Assembly (NCBI GenBank): GCA_916700875.1
Contig: CAKAKS010000062.1
Location: forward strand, 4,672,373 to 4,736,372
DNA: 64,000 bases
From: Sebastes aleutianus
Taxonomy: Eukaryota; Chordata; Actinopteri; Perciformes; Sebastidae
Direction: 5' to 3'
Positions 46,501-56,689 of the stretch are shown here, piece after piece. Within the stretch, counting starts at the first letter, position 1. The number at the start of each line of letters is the position of its first letter. A program made the translations under genes and the position numbers. A model generated the notes under the pieces. It made no database searches. It worked only from the letters and a program-made list of their open reading frames with translations, and was not told where the DNA came from.

Positions 46501-49157
46501 TCCAAAAGCCTAAGGTGATGTGGATTTAAGACTGTTTGTTTTGTCCAACATTTATCCAACGACAGTGCTACAGTATAAAACCATTAAAAAAACAGTTAAA
46601 GGGATAAGTACCTCATACAACCCAACTTCAAAACACCCAAACTATCCCTGTAATCAATGATCAAAATTATTGATTCATTTTTTTGTCAATCAACACAGTT
46701 AATCACTTAAATGTTCCATCCATCATCTGTAATTGCTTATCCTTAAGGGTCACGTTGGGCTGGAGCCTATCCCAGCTGACACTGGGCCAGAGGTGAGGTA
46801 CACCCTGGACAGGTCGCCAGTCAATCACAGGGCTGACGCGTAGAGCAGGCTGTTCTCATACACCACCTCATATACCACTGTAATTCGTATATATATATAT
46901 ATATATCCCACAAAAATCAATTTGTATGTAATCCACGTAATTGTGAACGAGGAAGTATAAAGAGTGGCGAACGCTGCGTAGGGAGGAGGTCGGGGTGGAT
47001 GGGTGGGTCAAAAAGCACAGGACTTTCACCCAGGTGATAGCGTCCTGTGTGAAACCAGAAGTCAATGTTGATTTATTTGTCACGTAACTTCCATACTTAA
47101 ATTCTTGCTTAAACTCAACCAAGTCGATCTTTTCCTAAACCTAACAAAGTGGTTTTCTTGCCTAAACCTAACCAAGTCGATCTTTTCCTAAACCTAACTA
47201 AGTGGTTTTCTTGCCTAAACCTAACCAAGTCGATCTTTTCCTAAACCTAACTAAGTGGTTTTCTTGCCTAAACCTAATCAAGTCGATCTTTTCCTAAACC
47301 TAACTAAGTGGTTTTCTTGCCTAAACCTAACCAAGTCGATCTTTTCCTAAACCAAATCCTTCTCTACTGTACAAGAGTCAGCAAATTCAGATTTTGACAT
47401 ACCCATGCCCATTTCTTTCCTAATTTTGAGATTAACCTTTGTCTTAATTATTCACATTTATTTAGATGTTTTTTATTGATTATTTTATTTTCCTTCTAAT
47501 GGTATTCTCTTCATTGACTGTAAAAGTTGGAGTGTGTGGGAAGCTTGAGCTGAGTACATTGCTCTGGTAGATGGTGAGCTCACCTCGTCATGGAAGACGT
47601 GTATAACCAACATTAGCGTGACCTCTGTCAGGACCAGGAGCAAAAGGATCACAAAGAACTGTTGAACAGAGAAGAGCAGTTTGAGACTGACATCATAGTG
47701 TGTACAAGAGCAAACTATGTAGATTATCCCTACGGAGATATTACTGTAGAGGAATAATAATTCCCTCACAAAAAAGAAGTTTATTCAAGTATGCTATTAG
47801 TGTACTTCTTTTAAAACTTAAAATGTGAAAGTATGTTTTCAGATTACTTACTTACCAGAAATGAACTTAAAATTAACTTAAAATTATACTTAAGTATACT
47901 TGGCTTTACCGACAAGTATACAGAAAAGTCTAAGTGTACTTGGCAAGTATACAGAAAAGTCCAAGTATACTTGGCTTTTACCAACAAGTATACAGAAAAG
48001 TCCAAGTATACTTGGCTTATACTGAAAAGTATGGAGAAAAATCCAAGTATACTTGGCAAGTATACACAGAAAAATCCAAGTATACTTGGCTTATACCGAC
48101 AAGTATACAGAAAAGTGTAAGTATATTTAAAGAAAACTTATAAGTATACTTGCAGTACAAAAACTAAACTATTAGTTTACTGAGAGTATTCTTTAAATTA
48201 CACTTTCATAAACTAAAAAGTGGGCTACAAGTATATAACTAGTAAAACAGTATACCTATAAGTTCACTTGTAGTATAGTTCATATTATAGTTGCAGTACA
48301 AAATACAACTTTGATGTAAACTAGTTGTGTACTCAAAGTTTATTACTCTTACATTTAAAGTATACTTTTATAAACTAAAAAGTGGGCCAATTTAGTCCCA
48401 AGAAGTATTGAAGTAGTACACTTACAAGTATACTACTAGTGCATTGATATTAGTGTACTTATTAGATGAATTATACTTGGGATCATACTTGAACTATACT
48501 TAAGTTTACATCGTAAAATAAACTTGAAGTATACTTCTTTTTTGTAAGGGTTATTACCTTTTATCATTTCCCATCTCTCTCTCTCCCCTTATCTCATCAC
48601 ACACCCCTAAAAAAAGAGGAAATAATATCTGCAACTTGTCCGTCATGTGGACCTCTCTCACCATGAACAACAGGCAGCGCTGCTCTTTCAGGGCTCCAAG
48701 ACAACCCAGGAAGCCGGTCACCATGGTGATGCCACCGGCGACTAGCAGCAGGTTAGCGGCCGAGAGGGATGGAAAGGACAGGGGAAGAGAGGAAAACTCT
48801 GCCTGCGTGAAGGACAACCAGACTCCGATGCCAAACAAGCCGCATCCTCCTAGCTTTTCAGGAAATGTCAAAAGTCAAGCCAGTGTCAAAATGCAGCATT
48901 AATCACAATGCATCGAGTAGAGAGGTGGAAATCCCAAATTGTGAGTGACAAAAGGGATTGACTTGGCATGTCTGGTGGAACTCAGTGTAAAATCATTTCA
49001 GAAGCATGCAGTCAGCATATTCAAATGTAACTAAATGTAAATGAATAAAAAAAATATGACAGCAATTTGGGACTGAGCAAATACGAACCCAGAAGATGAG
49101 GTTAAAGACAAACATCAAATATTTGACACAGCACAAACACCTCCGAGACACTGACAT
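43552..49157 (-). CDS. tspan4: tetraspanin of the TSPAN4/TSPAN9 group, complete coding sequence
   Basis: There are seven coding exons on the minus strand: 49157-49089, 48853-48662, 47658-47584, 46427-46332, 45921-45781, 43994-43911, 43620-43552. Together they are 726 bp, 241 aa (human TSPAN4 and TSPAN9 are about 239). The order is a short Cys-rich N terminus (MSVSRRCLCCVKY), TM1 (~14-35), small loop, TM2 (SFPSLSAANLLLVAGG to CLGALKEQRCLL), TM3 (FFVILLLLVLTEVTLMLV), large extracellular loop and TM4. The loop has the CCG motif (147-149), a second Cys pair (168-169), C177 and C193, and two N-glycosylation sequons (N152, N161). It is a four-pass membrane organiser. TSPAN4 rather than TSPAN9 rests on ric8a being close by and is tentative. 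The exon 1 donor (GTTCGT) is weak. Confidence 0.88.
44065..44545. mobile_element. MITE with CAGTYGCTATAAGCMCCATAG ends, in tetraspanin intron 5
   Basis: The left arm (CAGTTGCTATAAGCCCCATA) and the right arm (TATGGTGCTTATAGCGACTG) are inverted copies over about 40 bp. The interior holds four GTTGCCTAAACCTAAAGAAG-like units. About 480 bp, non-coding. Confidence 0.75.
44546..45780. other. Tetraspanin intron 5 remainder, nothing recognised
   Basis: No exon or repeat end was identified here. Confidence 0.35.
46720..46850. repeat. Short dispersed teleost repeat fragment
   Basis: CCATCCATCATCTGTAATTG, then CCTATCCCAGCTGACA and CACCCTGGACAGGTCGCCAG, form a common teleost LINE-3'-end-like repeat. 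Only about 130 bp remain. Confidence 0.5.
47117..47351. repeat. 53-bp minisatellite, about five units
   Basis: GTCGATC recurs at 47123, 47176, 47229, 47282 and 47335, an exact 53-bp period. Each unit contains CCTAAACCTAACTAAGTGG. It lies in tetraspanin intron 3. The CCTAAACC core is shared with 28550-28610 and 44280-44400. Confidence 0.9.
47770..48555. mobile_element. AAGTATACTT-rich element copy (reverse orientation) in tetraspanin intron 2
   Basis: It shares ATACTTCTTTTAAACTTAAA-type ends and GGGCCAATTTAGTCCCAAG with the other copies. The repeated CAAGTATACTTGGC blocks create false open frames at 47833-48143. Confidence 0.7.
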
Positions 49158-49335
49158 CCTGCAACAGAAAGAGCGAAACAGAGCAGAGGTTAAACAATGC
49201 TTCGACCGGCTGCATGTGTTTTTGTGCTTTCATGTGGGTTACTGTGGTTAAATAAATAACTGAGGAATGAATGTATACAGTCTCTTTTATGGCTGTGTTG
49301 TGGTGTGTTTTTGGGTTTCCTTGGTGAGAGAACTG

Positions 49336-49360
49336 GTGTGTGTGTGTGTGTGTGTGTGTA
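49336..49360. repeat. (GT)n microsatellite
   Basis: A GT run lies upstream of the tetraspanin start codon, within its 5' intron. Confidence 0.8.
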
Positions 49361-49799
49361 AGGGGGGCGGGGGGGATAAGTGACAGTCACAAGGAGATGG
49401 AAAATGTGTATTGTAAAGTAGAATGATAAGACATTTTTCAAGTCAATCCAATTTTCATTTTGCCGTAACACAACGTTCTCAAACTGACTGCTTCAGCTTC
49501 CTGTTCTTTTTGCACGGGATGAAGGCTGTTGATTTTATGTCCCATTCTTCTATTGGAATCGTGTTAGGAAGTGGATAGTAGGAATAATTATAGTGACTAA
49601 CTCTTTCAGTGTGTGTGTTTCTGTGACTATTGTTTCTAAAATACTTAAAAAAAAAAGTCATATATGCAGAGCTGTTTTCTGATGCTTTCAACGGCTGCTT
49701 CGTAGTTTTAAAACTCTACAGTCATGTTTTTAAAAAACACTTTGTGGTTGTGCCTGTGTATTCCTGTGTGTGTGTGAGCACCCTTGTGAAAAGTGTGGG

Positions 49800-50535
49800 T
49801 AAGTAAAATTAAGTAGAGTTCAAGTATACTTGTAGTTTCCCAAGTATACTTTATGTAGTAAGTATACTAATATCAGTGTACTTCAATACTTCTTGGGACT
49901 AAATTGGCCCACTTTTAAGTTGTAAGAATAGTAAACTTTGAGTACACAACTAGTTTACGTGTAACATGTATTTTGCACTGCAACTATATTATGAAGTGAA
50001 CTATTCTACAAGTGAACTTATAAGTATGCTGTTCGTTTACTAGTTATATACTTGCTGCCCACTTTTTAGTTTATAAAAAAGTACACTTTAAAGTATACTG
50101 TCAGTAAACTACTATTTTATTAGTTTTTACTTCAAGTATACTAGTAAGTTTTCCTTAACTTGTAGTACTTAGCCAACAATTAATGCATTACATAAAGAGA
50201 CTTTTGCTTTTTGACTTGATGTTTTGTGATGAGATTAAAAAAAGACAAAATTAGTTTTTCTCACATGCCTCCACGGTGAACGGAGAACGCACAAACGTAA
50301 ACAATTCTTGAAGATTTAAAGTAAAATTAAATCAAAAACATACAATTACAAACTTTCAAAAAGTAAGCATAAGTCACTTAGACTTTTCTGTATACTTGTC
50401 AGTATAAGCCAAGTACACTTAAGTATAATCTTGTTAAGTATATCTCTGATAACTACATAAAAAGGGTTAGGGTTAGGGTTACTGAAACTGAAAGCATACT
50501 CTCTTATTTTAAGTTTAATAAACTTCTTTTTGGTG
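49800..50535. mobile_element. AAGTATACTT-rich element copy
   Basis: It carries the same ordered blocks as 12537-13420 (GGGACTAAATTGGCCCACTT, TTTAGTTTATAAA, CTCTTATTTTAAGTTTAAT). It contains three GGGTTA units at 50464-50481. Confidence 0.7.
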
Positions 50536-51070
50536 AGGTCATGTTCACAGTGGAAGTGTGATTTGTTTCTGACTAAGTGGTCCTAACACTGACTACTGAC
50601 CCCACACAGGAAGTCAAACTGCTGACAGGAAGGAAGCTCCCTCCTCTCCTCAGTAGACCTAATTATACTGCTGGAGGCATTTCCCATGACCACAGCAGAC
50701 CTGTGAGTCAAAGCACGGTAACAAGTATATAGGTACTGTGGTCAAGCATGATTCAGAATTACTGTATGGATGTTGTTTTGACTGTATAAAAGTTGGGAAA
50801 GCTTTGTTTTTTTGCCCTTTTCATGTCAGTACATGTTTCTACTCTTATGTGAATAATCATTGGACATGATAGCATAACACCAATAACCCTCACACATCAC
50901 AGTGTTTCATCAACCGTTGCTATGGTAAATGTTTGGGTAGTTTTAGGCACCAAAAAGTCTAGAGGTCCTCATCAGGTAAACGGCTGTTTGAAGGATTTGG
51001 GAGGACAACTTCCTGTTTCCAGATCAGACCTAACAGAAACTCTGTTTGCATTGGAAGAAACATACCAAGT

Positions 51071-51078
51071 GTGTGTGT

Positions 51079-51118
<40 letters not shown>
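51071..51118. repeat. (GT)n microsatellite
   Basis: A nearly pure GT run upstream of the tetraspanin gene. Confidence 0.9.
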
Positions 51119-51316
51119 ATCTAATGACATCTACAGATGTCTTGCACAGTGAAAAGATTATAACTCATGTAAACTAAATAACACCAACATATACAGTGAT
51201 TATTATATGACATTATGTATTAATTTAAACATGCTGAGTTTTGAACATTAATTAAAGTGGAGTTTCTGGTGTCCGGATTTAGTATCTGAGAGAATCAAAT
51301 ACAGAAGTTACTTTAC

Positions 51317-51400
51317 CTGAAGATGAGTTTCAATTCTTTGTCACGCTCCTGTTGGTATAGCTCCCGGTTCCTTCGCCCTCCTGGTTTGGATCTTTACTTT
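51317..51400 (-). promoter_or_regulatory. Candidate 5' UTR exon of the tetraspanin gene
   Basis: The first coding exon has a strong acceptor (TTTCTGTTGCAG) one base before its ATG, so a separate leader exon must exist. On the minus strand CATCTTCAG then GTAAAG at 51317/51316 is a good donor 2.2 kb upstream. The exon's 5' edge is unknown. Confidence 0.35.
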
Positions 51401-51630
51401 AGTTTTCCGTTTTTAGATCTTCTTTGCGTGTGTCCCTGAAGCAGCCAAGCTTTTCAACCAACCAGCTTCCCTTTCTTCTCTTCCTCTGTTTTGTTCTTCA
51501 CCAGTAGATTGTGTCCACTCGCTTTACCCAATGAACAAGTCCTCTTCCACGATTCTGAACTTTATATTGAATTTATGTAATTTTCCATGCATCTGGAAGG
51601 TTTTACCCTGCTTTTTGTTTCCTTTTCTTA

Positions 51631-51636
<6 letters not shown>

Positions 51637-51682
<46 letters not shown>
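51637..51682. repeat. (CT)n microsatellite
   Basis: A pure CT run within a pyrimidine-rich block (51600-51900). It generates a false Leu/Ser open frame. Confidence 0.95.
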
Positions 51683-51685
<3 letters not shown>

Positions 51686-51999
51686 CTCAATTGTTTCCAG
51701 ATGTGTGTGTTGTTGCCCGTCCCACTCTCTGTTCCACCCCTTCCCATTTTTCCTGCTACTTGTCCCTCCTCCAGCCCCACAGCCTCTTCTAAACCTCTAC
51801 AGCCTCTCTCTCACTTATCCCACTTTTTTTTATTCCTCTTTGTTCCAGAAATGTTGGGTCATTCTCCGGTTTCCTCTGTCTCAGTGATGTTCTCTTATAC
51901 ATTGCTGTACTGTACATGTACATCTACTCACATGGCTGCGCCTTCACAGGCATGCACATGCCTTTCCTGACCGCATGGTGGATTCACATTACTGCTGAT

Positions 52000-52798
52000 A
52001 TAGTCCATGAGCCAGGGGGTTGGTTGTTCCAATTTGGAGGGAACATGTCTCATAGTGATTTTTTTTAAAAGGTCTATGCCCCTAGTGTTGGAATAATGCA
52101 TGATATCACTGCAGCAATGGTAGCTTTCTATGTGCTATCACTCCTTTTTTCATCCCTCATTCATTATAATTTGTCCATGTTTTGCCATTTTACATAAAGA
52201 TTACAATATAAAAGAGGGTAACCAACAAAAGATTATCATGAAGTCATATATCATTGTAAAGCTTAGACTATAATCTATCCATCGGTCACATTGTCATGAC
52301 ACTGAGGTCAAGAGAATTTGACCTTTGACCTCTAATGCTGCAAGTGGGGCAAATATTGAATGTCACTGCAAATTCCCTTATAACTACCTTCATATTGATC
52401 TGATATGCCCATGGATGGTTTCAGCAGAAAGAGAGCTTTAAAAAAATATATTATATGACTAACAACAATAACAACATTTCTTATCAGAATAAACGTAACT
52501 TTGTGCAGTTTGTATCTGATAGAATGTTCAGAACTTTGCATTGGATTCTGTTGTTGGGGCAGTTTGTAAACAGAAACACAAAATAATACAAAATCTCACC
52601 AGATGTATCCATTATTTTATATTTTCCTACTCTTACCCCATTGTCAATATAAACATGTTACACACGATGAGGCTCCTATGCAGTGTTTGTCCAACACTAG
52701 GGACATAGACCTTTTAAAAAAAAAAATCACTATGAGACACGGTCCCTCCAAACTGGCACGATGGACATATTTTTTTGGGGGTCAGGCTCATGGACTAT
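52000..52798. mobile_element. MITE with ~110-bp inverted ends
   Basis: The left arm (ATAGTCCATGAGCC, AACATGTCTCATAGTGATTT, CCCTAGTGTTGGA) is mirrored at the right (TCCAACACTAGGG, ATCACTATGAGACACGGTCC, GGCTCATGGACTAT). The core is AT-rich and non-coding. Confidence 0.85.
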
Positions 52799-53371
52799 GA
52801 CCATTTCCAAAGCATACCGTTGTGTATTAGAGTTTTAAAATGTTTCAAGCTAGTCTCCGCTTTCTATTCCTTTCACTACAACACGAACATCAACTTGCAT
52901 AGAACCTTCATAGTGAACATAGCTTTTGATCTGCCTTTGTTATTATCAGATTTATGTTATCATTGCATAGTGATGTACAAGTACAGAATGATATTAAAAA
53001 ATCTAAAGATCATTATTGTCCAACGACAAAGACAATTTGTCGAAGAAAAAAAGTTAAAAGAAGATATGTGGCTCTGTTTTCATGCATCCCGTACCTTTAA
53101 AAAAAAAAGACGAGTAGCCAGCATCTGCAGGTCAGTGATTCCCCAAACTGATGAAGCCCTTTTCCTGTTGAACACAACCCCGCCACCCAAACCACTTCCA
53201 AAGAATAAACTGATTTTCAGACTCTACTTGTCTCTCTCTGTGTTGTCTCTCTCTCAAAGTAAAAAAATAATATTGTAAGAGACATATATTATGGCAAAAT
53301 AAAGTAGTCCTAACAAAATTACAGTACATTTCAGTTTTGTAACTTTTAATACAAGTTTGGTTATTTTAAAT
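52799..53371. other. Gap with an unassigned ORF
   Basis: The plus-strand frame at 52775-53278 stays open for 167 codons but starts inside the MITE arm and shows no recognisable domain or splice support. Confidence 0.3.
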
Positions 53372-54057
53372 TAAAGCTTCAGTAGGCAACACATTTTTTG
53401 GCAGCATTGGGCGAAAATGCCATAAAAACCTTTCAGCATATTGTAATTCAAGTGTTCTGAGAGAAAACTAGACTTGGCTTTGTTTTCAGGCTTTAAAATA
53501 ATCTAGCCCATGACGGGAGACTTTGACCAATCACAGGTCATTTTAGAGAGAGAGAGAGAGCGTTCCTATTGGCTGTGCGCCGGCTGGTGGGCGGTGCTTG
53601 GTATTTCCTCAACTTGATCTTAACAGGACTGCTGGGTCATAAACTTTCTCATTTTACAGCTAAACAGTGCACTACAAGATGTTTCTGAAAACATTTGAGG
53701 AGAGAAAAAGACATTACAGTAACAGAATATTGATTCATATTTGATCAGCGCTGCCTAGTTTGACCGTTTGATCGGAGTTCGCAAGTGATTGACAACTGCT
53801 CAGAGACGGAAGCTGGACGGCAGACTCTAGATCAGCTCTGACTGCTTGTTTTCCTCCAGTCTGTGAAATCTCGCAGATGTCGTTAGGAGCACCGGAGGAC
53901 ACCGGAGGACACCGGAGGACACCGGAGGACACAGAGGCACAGGATTTTTTTCAGATTACCTGTTTCGTGCGCTACTGTCAGGATATAGTAGTGATCGTTT
54001 TCTAGAGATAACTTTTTTTAGTCATATTTGCTTCAATCTCGCCTACTTCAGCTTTAA
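53372..54057. mobile_element. GCTTCAGTAGGC MITE, full-length copy
   Basis: It runs from TTAAAGCTTCAGTAGGCAAC to TCGCCTACTTCAGCTTTAA, with good inverted ends. It contains a local ACCGGAGGAC tandem (about four 10-bp units) at 53893-53933. Confidence 0.8.
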
Positions 54058-54718
54058 TATCAGTACTTGTCAACTAAAATCAGCTTTCTGCTGACATCAG
54101 CAGATTCTCTTAAACAGACCATGCCAATAAAAGCTAAATACGTATTCAAAATCTTCCGTTTCCTTTTAATCAGTAAGACAATATTAAATGAATTAACTTG
54201 ATTCTTAGATTAAGGTCAAAACATTAAACGAACAAATGAAAAAAAAAATATTCTTTTGTACACGTGATTTGCTTTGAGACAGGCTCAGTGTCTTTAGTTT
54301 GAGTGTATTACACCGGTGGGTTAGGAGCAATAGTCAACTCATGTGTCGCATCATTTCATACTCTCTATTAATACTTGTAACAACAGTAACTTAAGACAAG
54401 AGGGACTTTATTGTTATCCATCTGTATACAGAGCAGCACAGAAGAACAACATTGTGCTTTTAGTTTAGTTGTTTACATCTGCTTTTATGTATCTACATTC
54501 TAATGTGTGTTCCTTTTATACAAAACATTTGCATTACTATTCTTTGTAAACCTTAACTCTTCATTTTAGCTTGAATGTGCTCCCTTGGCGTATTCAAAAA
54601 GCTGTAACAGTACCAATGTTTTGATATTTTTAATAAAACACTCATCAATAGTCCCAAGATTTTCTCTCACCAAAACAAAATATCATACAAAATAACAGTT
54701 GTGCAAACTGAAGCGTCG
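54058..54718. other. Intergenic between MITE and unc119-like 3' end
   Basis: AT-rich DNA with no gene or element end recognised. Confidence 0.4.
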
Positions 54719-54724
54719 TTTATT
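54719..54724 (-). terminator. unc119-like poly(A) signal candidate
   Basis: AATAAA on the minus strand lies 29 bp past the stop, which would give a very short 3' UTR. Confidence 0.4.
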
Positions 54725-54752
54725 TATGGAACAGCATCCGAGGCATTCCTGA

Positions 54753-56617
54753 CTACTCCCTGCTGGATATGTCACTTTCTCCTTGCGGGGCGAAGGAGTA
54801 CTCCGCTTTGTGGTGCATGATCAGCTTGTTGTTGACAAAGTAAAAACTATCCGAGCGCGTCTCAAATGGGTTGTAAATCATTTCCTCAACTGAGCGGAGC
54901 AAAAGAGAAACAGGTTCAGCTCAGAGTTAGACATTGTAGAAAAATACCAAAGTTACCCTTCAAGGTTGTGCCATGTTTAATTCTTGAGAAACAGGTTGTA
55001 CCAACTCAATACTTACATTATTATATTGTCATATCATTTTAAGATTCTGGGTCAGGGGATGTAACCATGTTTTTTTTCTATTAATACCCCAATAATATTT
55101 ACAGTATACAGATTCTATTATGGACAGAGCCTTGCTTGACATGTAAACAACATTTTCATATTTACCTGCATTATTGCATTATTATTATTGTGGAAATGCT
55201 CTATGTGCGTGCGTGTGTGCGTGCATGCGTGCGTGTGTGTGCTATGTAGTAGTCATTTAATCCTACCTGTCTCTGGGTCCAGGTCAGGTAAGCAGTAGAT
55301 GTGTTCACAGGTGTTTCTGCTGTGTGGGATGCAGAAGCCAATCTCAAAGTCAAAGGTTTTGAGCAGGAGGTTTCTGAAAAAATGCCTCTCGATCAGACGG
55401 AAGCGGTTCAGTGCCTTGCTGCCCACCGTGAACTCCAACCTGAAAGACAGGCGGCTGAATGTCACACACAAGTCTTTTCTGATCTGATGTCCCTATCAGG
55501 TCATTTCAGAGAGAGGACGCTCCTATTGGCTGTTCTACAAATGCAGATGCGTGTGCTCGTCAGATGTTGTTACCTGATGTTCTTGTTATGGAAACCTTAA
55601 TTTTGTTCTGAGAAGAATTTAAATAAAGGCTAAGTACCTCTGTAAATGTAACTGCTTGTTTGGATCAGCAGATGTAGATATGATTCGGGTCAAATATATC
55701 CATAAAGGTCCTGACACACCAACTCAACGGTCGGCTGTCGGACAGTTTGGTGCCGTCGGTCAGCATCAGTTTTTTCGGTGTGTCCCGCACCGTCGGCTCT
55801 AGTCTGCCCATGTCAGAGATTTTTCAGCCGATTCAGCATGTTGAATCGGCGACGGTGAGAGAAATCACTCTGATTGGCTGTTCAGCTTAAACTAATCAGT
55901 GCATGAGAAGAGAAGCGAAAGTAAGGAAAGCAAACCAACGAGTAAAGTCAAGAGGACACACACAGAAGGCTTTTCAAATTTTTCATCTTCATCTCATCTG
56001 ATCGTTCCAACACATGGATATTTTCACAACGACATGATCATCTGGAATGAAGCTATAAGGGGTGAGCGAGAGTGGTGTGAAAATGGTCGGCAGACGCCGC
56101 TTTGTTTCATGTACGACTACCTGCGACCTGCTGGTAGGGAGAGATATTTCAGATCTCACGCAGGCTCAGAACGTATACGTGGTACTCTCGGTGCACGGTG
56201 TGCAGAAGTCTAGTTTTCTCTCAGAACACTTGAATTACAATATGCTGAAAGGTTATTATGGAATTTTTGCCCAATGATAGGCAAAAATATTTATTGCCTA
56301 CTGAAGCTTTAATCCAACAGAATCAAATATCTCAGACTTACGTAGCTCCTATCTCTCTGAGGGTCAGGAAGACAGGAGAGAAGTGATACCGGATGAATCT
56401 GCTTGTGTCAAGGTCAATGACGTCTTGAATTTCTGGAGAAAAATAAAATAAAAAATAAATAAAAATTGAGACTGTGAGTTAGAACATGATACAGGTGTGT
56501 TCCCTAATTCATGTCAATATATGTGTTTGTGCATAATTTTATGAGTGTGTGTTTGTGCGCATGCATAAACGTTGACTTTATGAGTATGTCTGTATGTTTA
56601 TCTATGTATGTCTTTTC

Positions 56618-56689
<72 letters not shown>

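Noticed and set aside
47833..48143. Repetitive ORFs with YTEKSKYTWL units
   Set aside because: They are translations of the AAGTATACTT-rich element.
50464..50481. GGGTTA x3, vertebrate telomere repeat
   Set aside because: Three units are too few to call an interstitial telomere, and they lie inside a dispersed element.
51531..51970. Leu/Ser/Pro-rich ORFs
   Set aside because: They arise from the (CT)n run and the pyrimidine-rich block.
52775..53278. 167-codon plus-strand ORF
   Set aside because: It begins in the inverted arm of a MITE and has no family resemblance or splice support.
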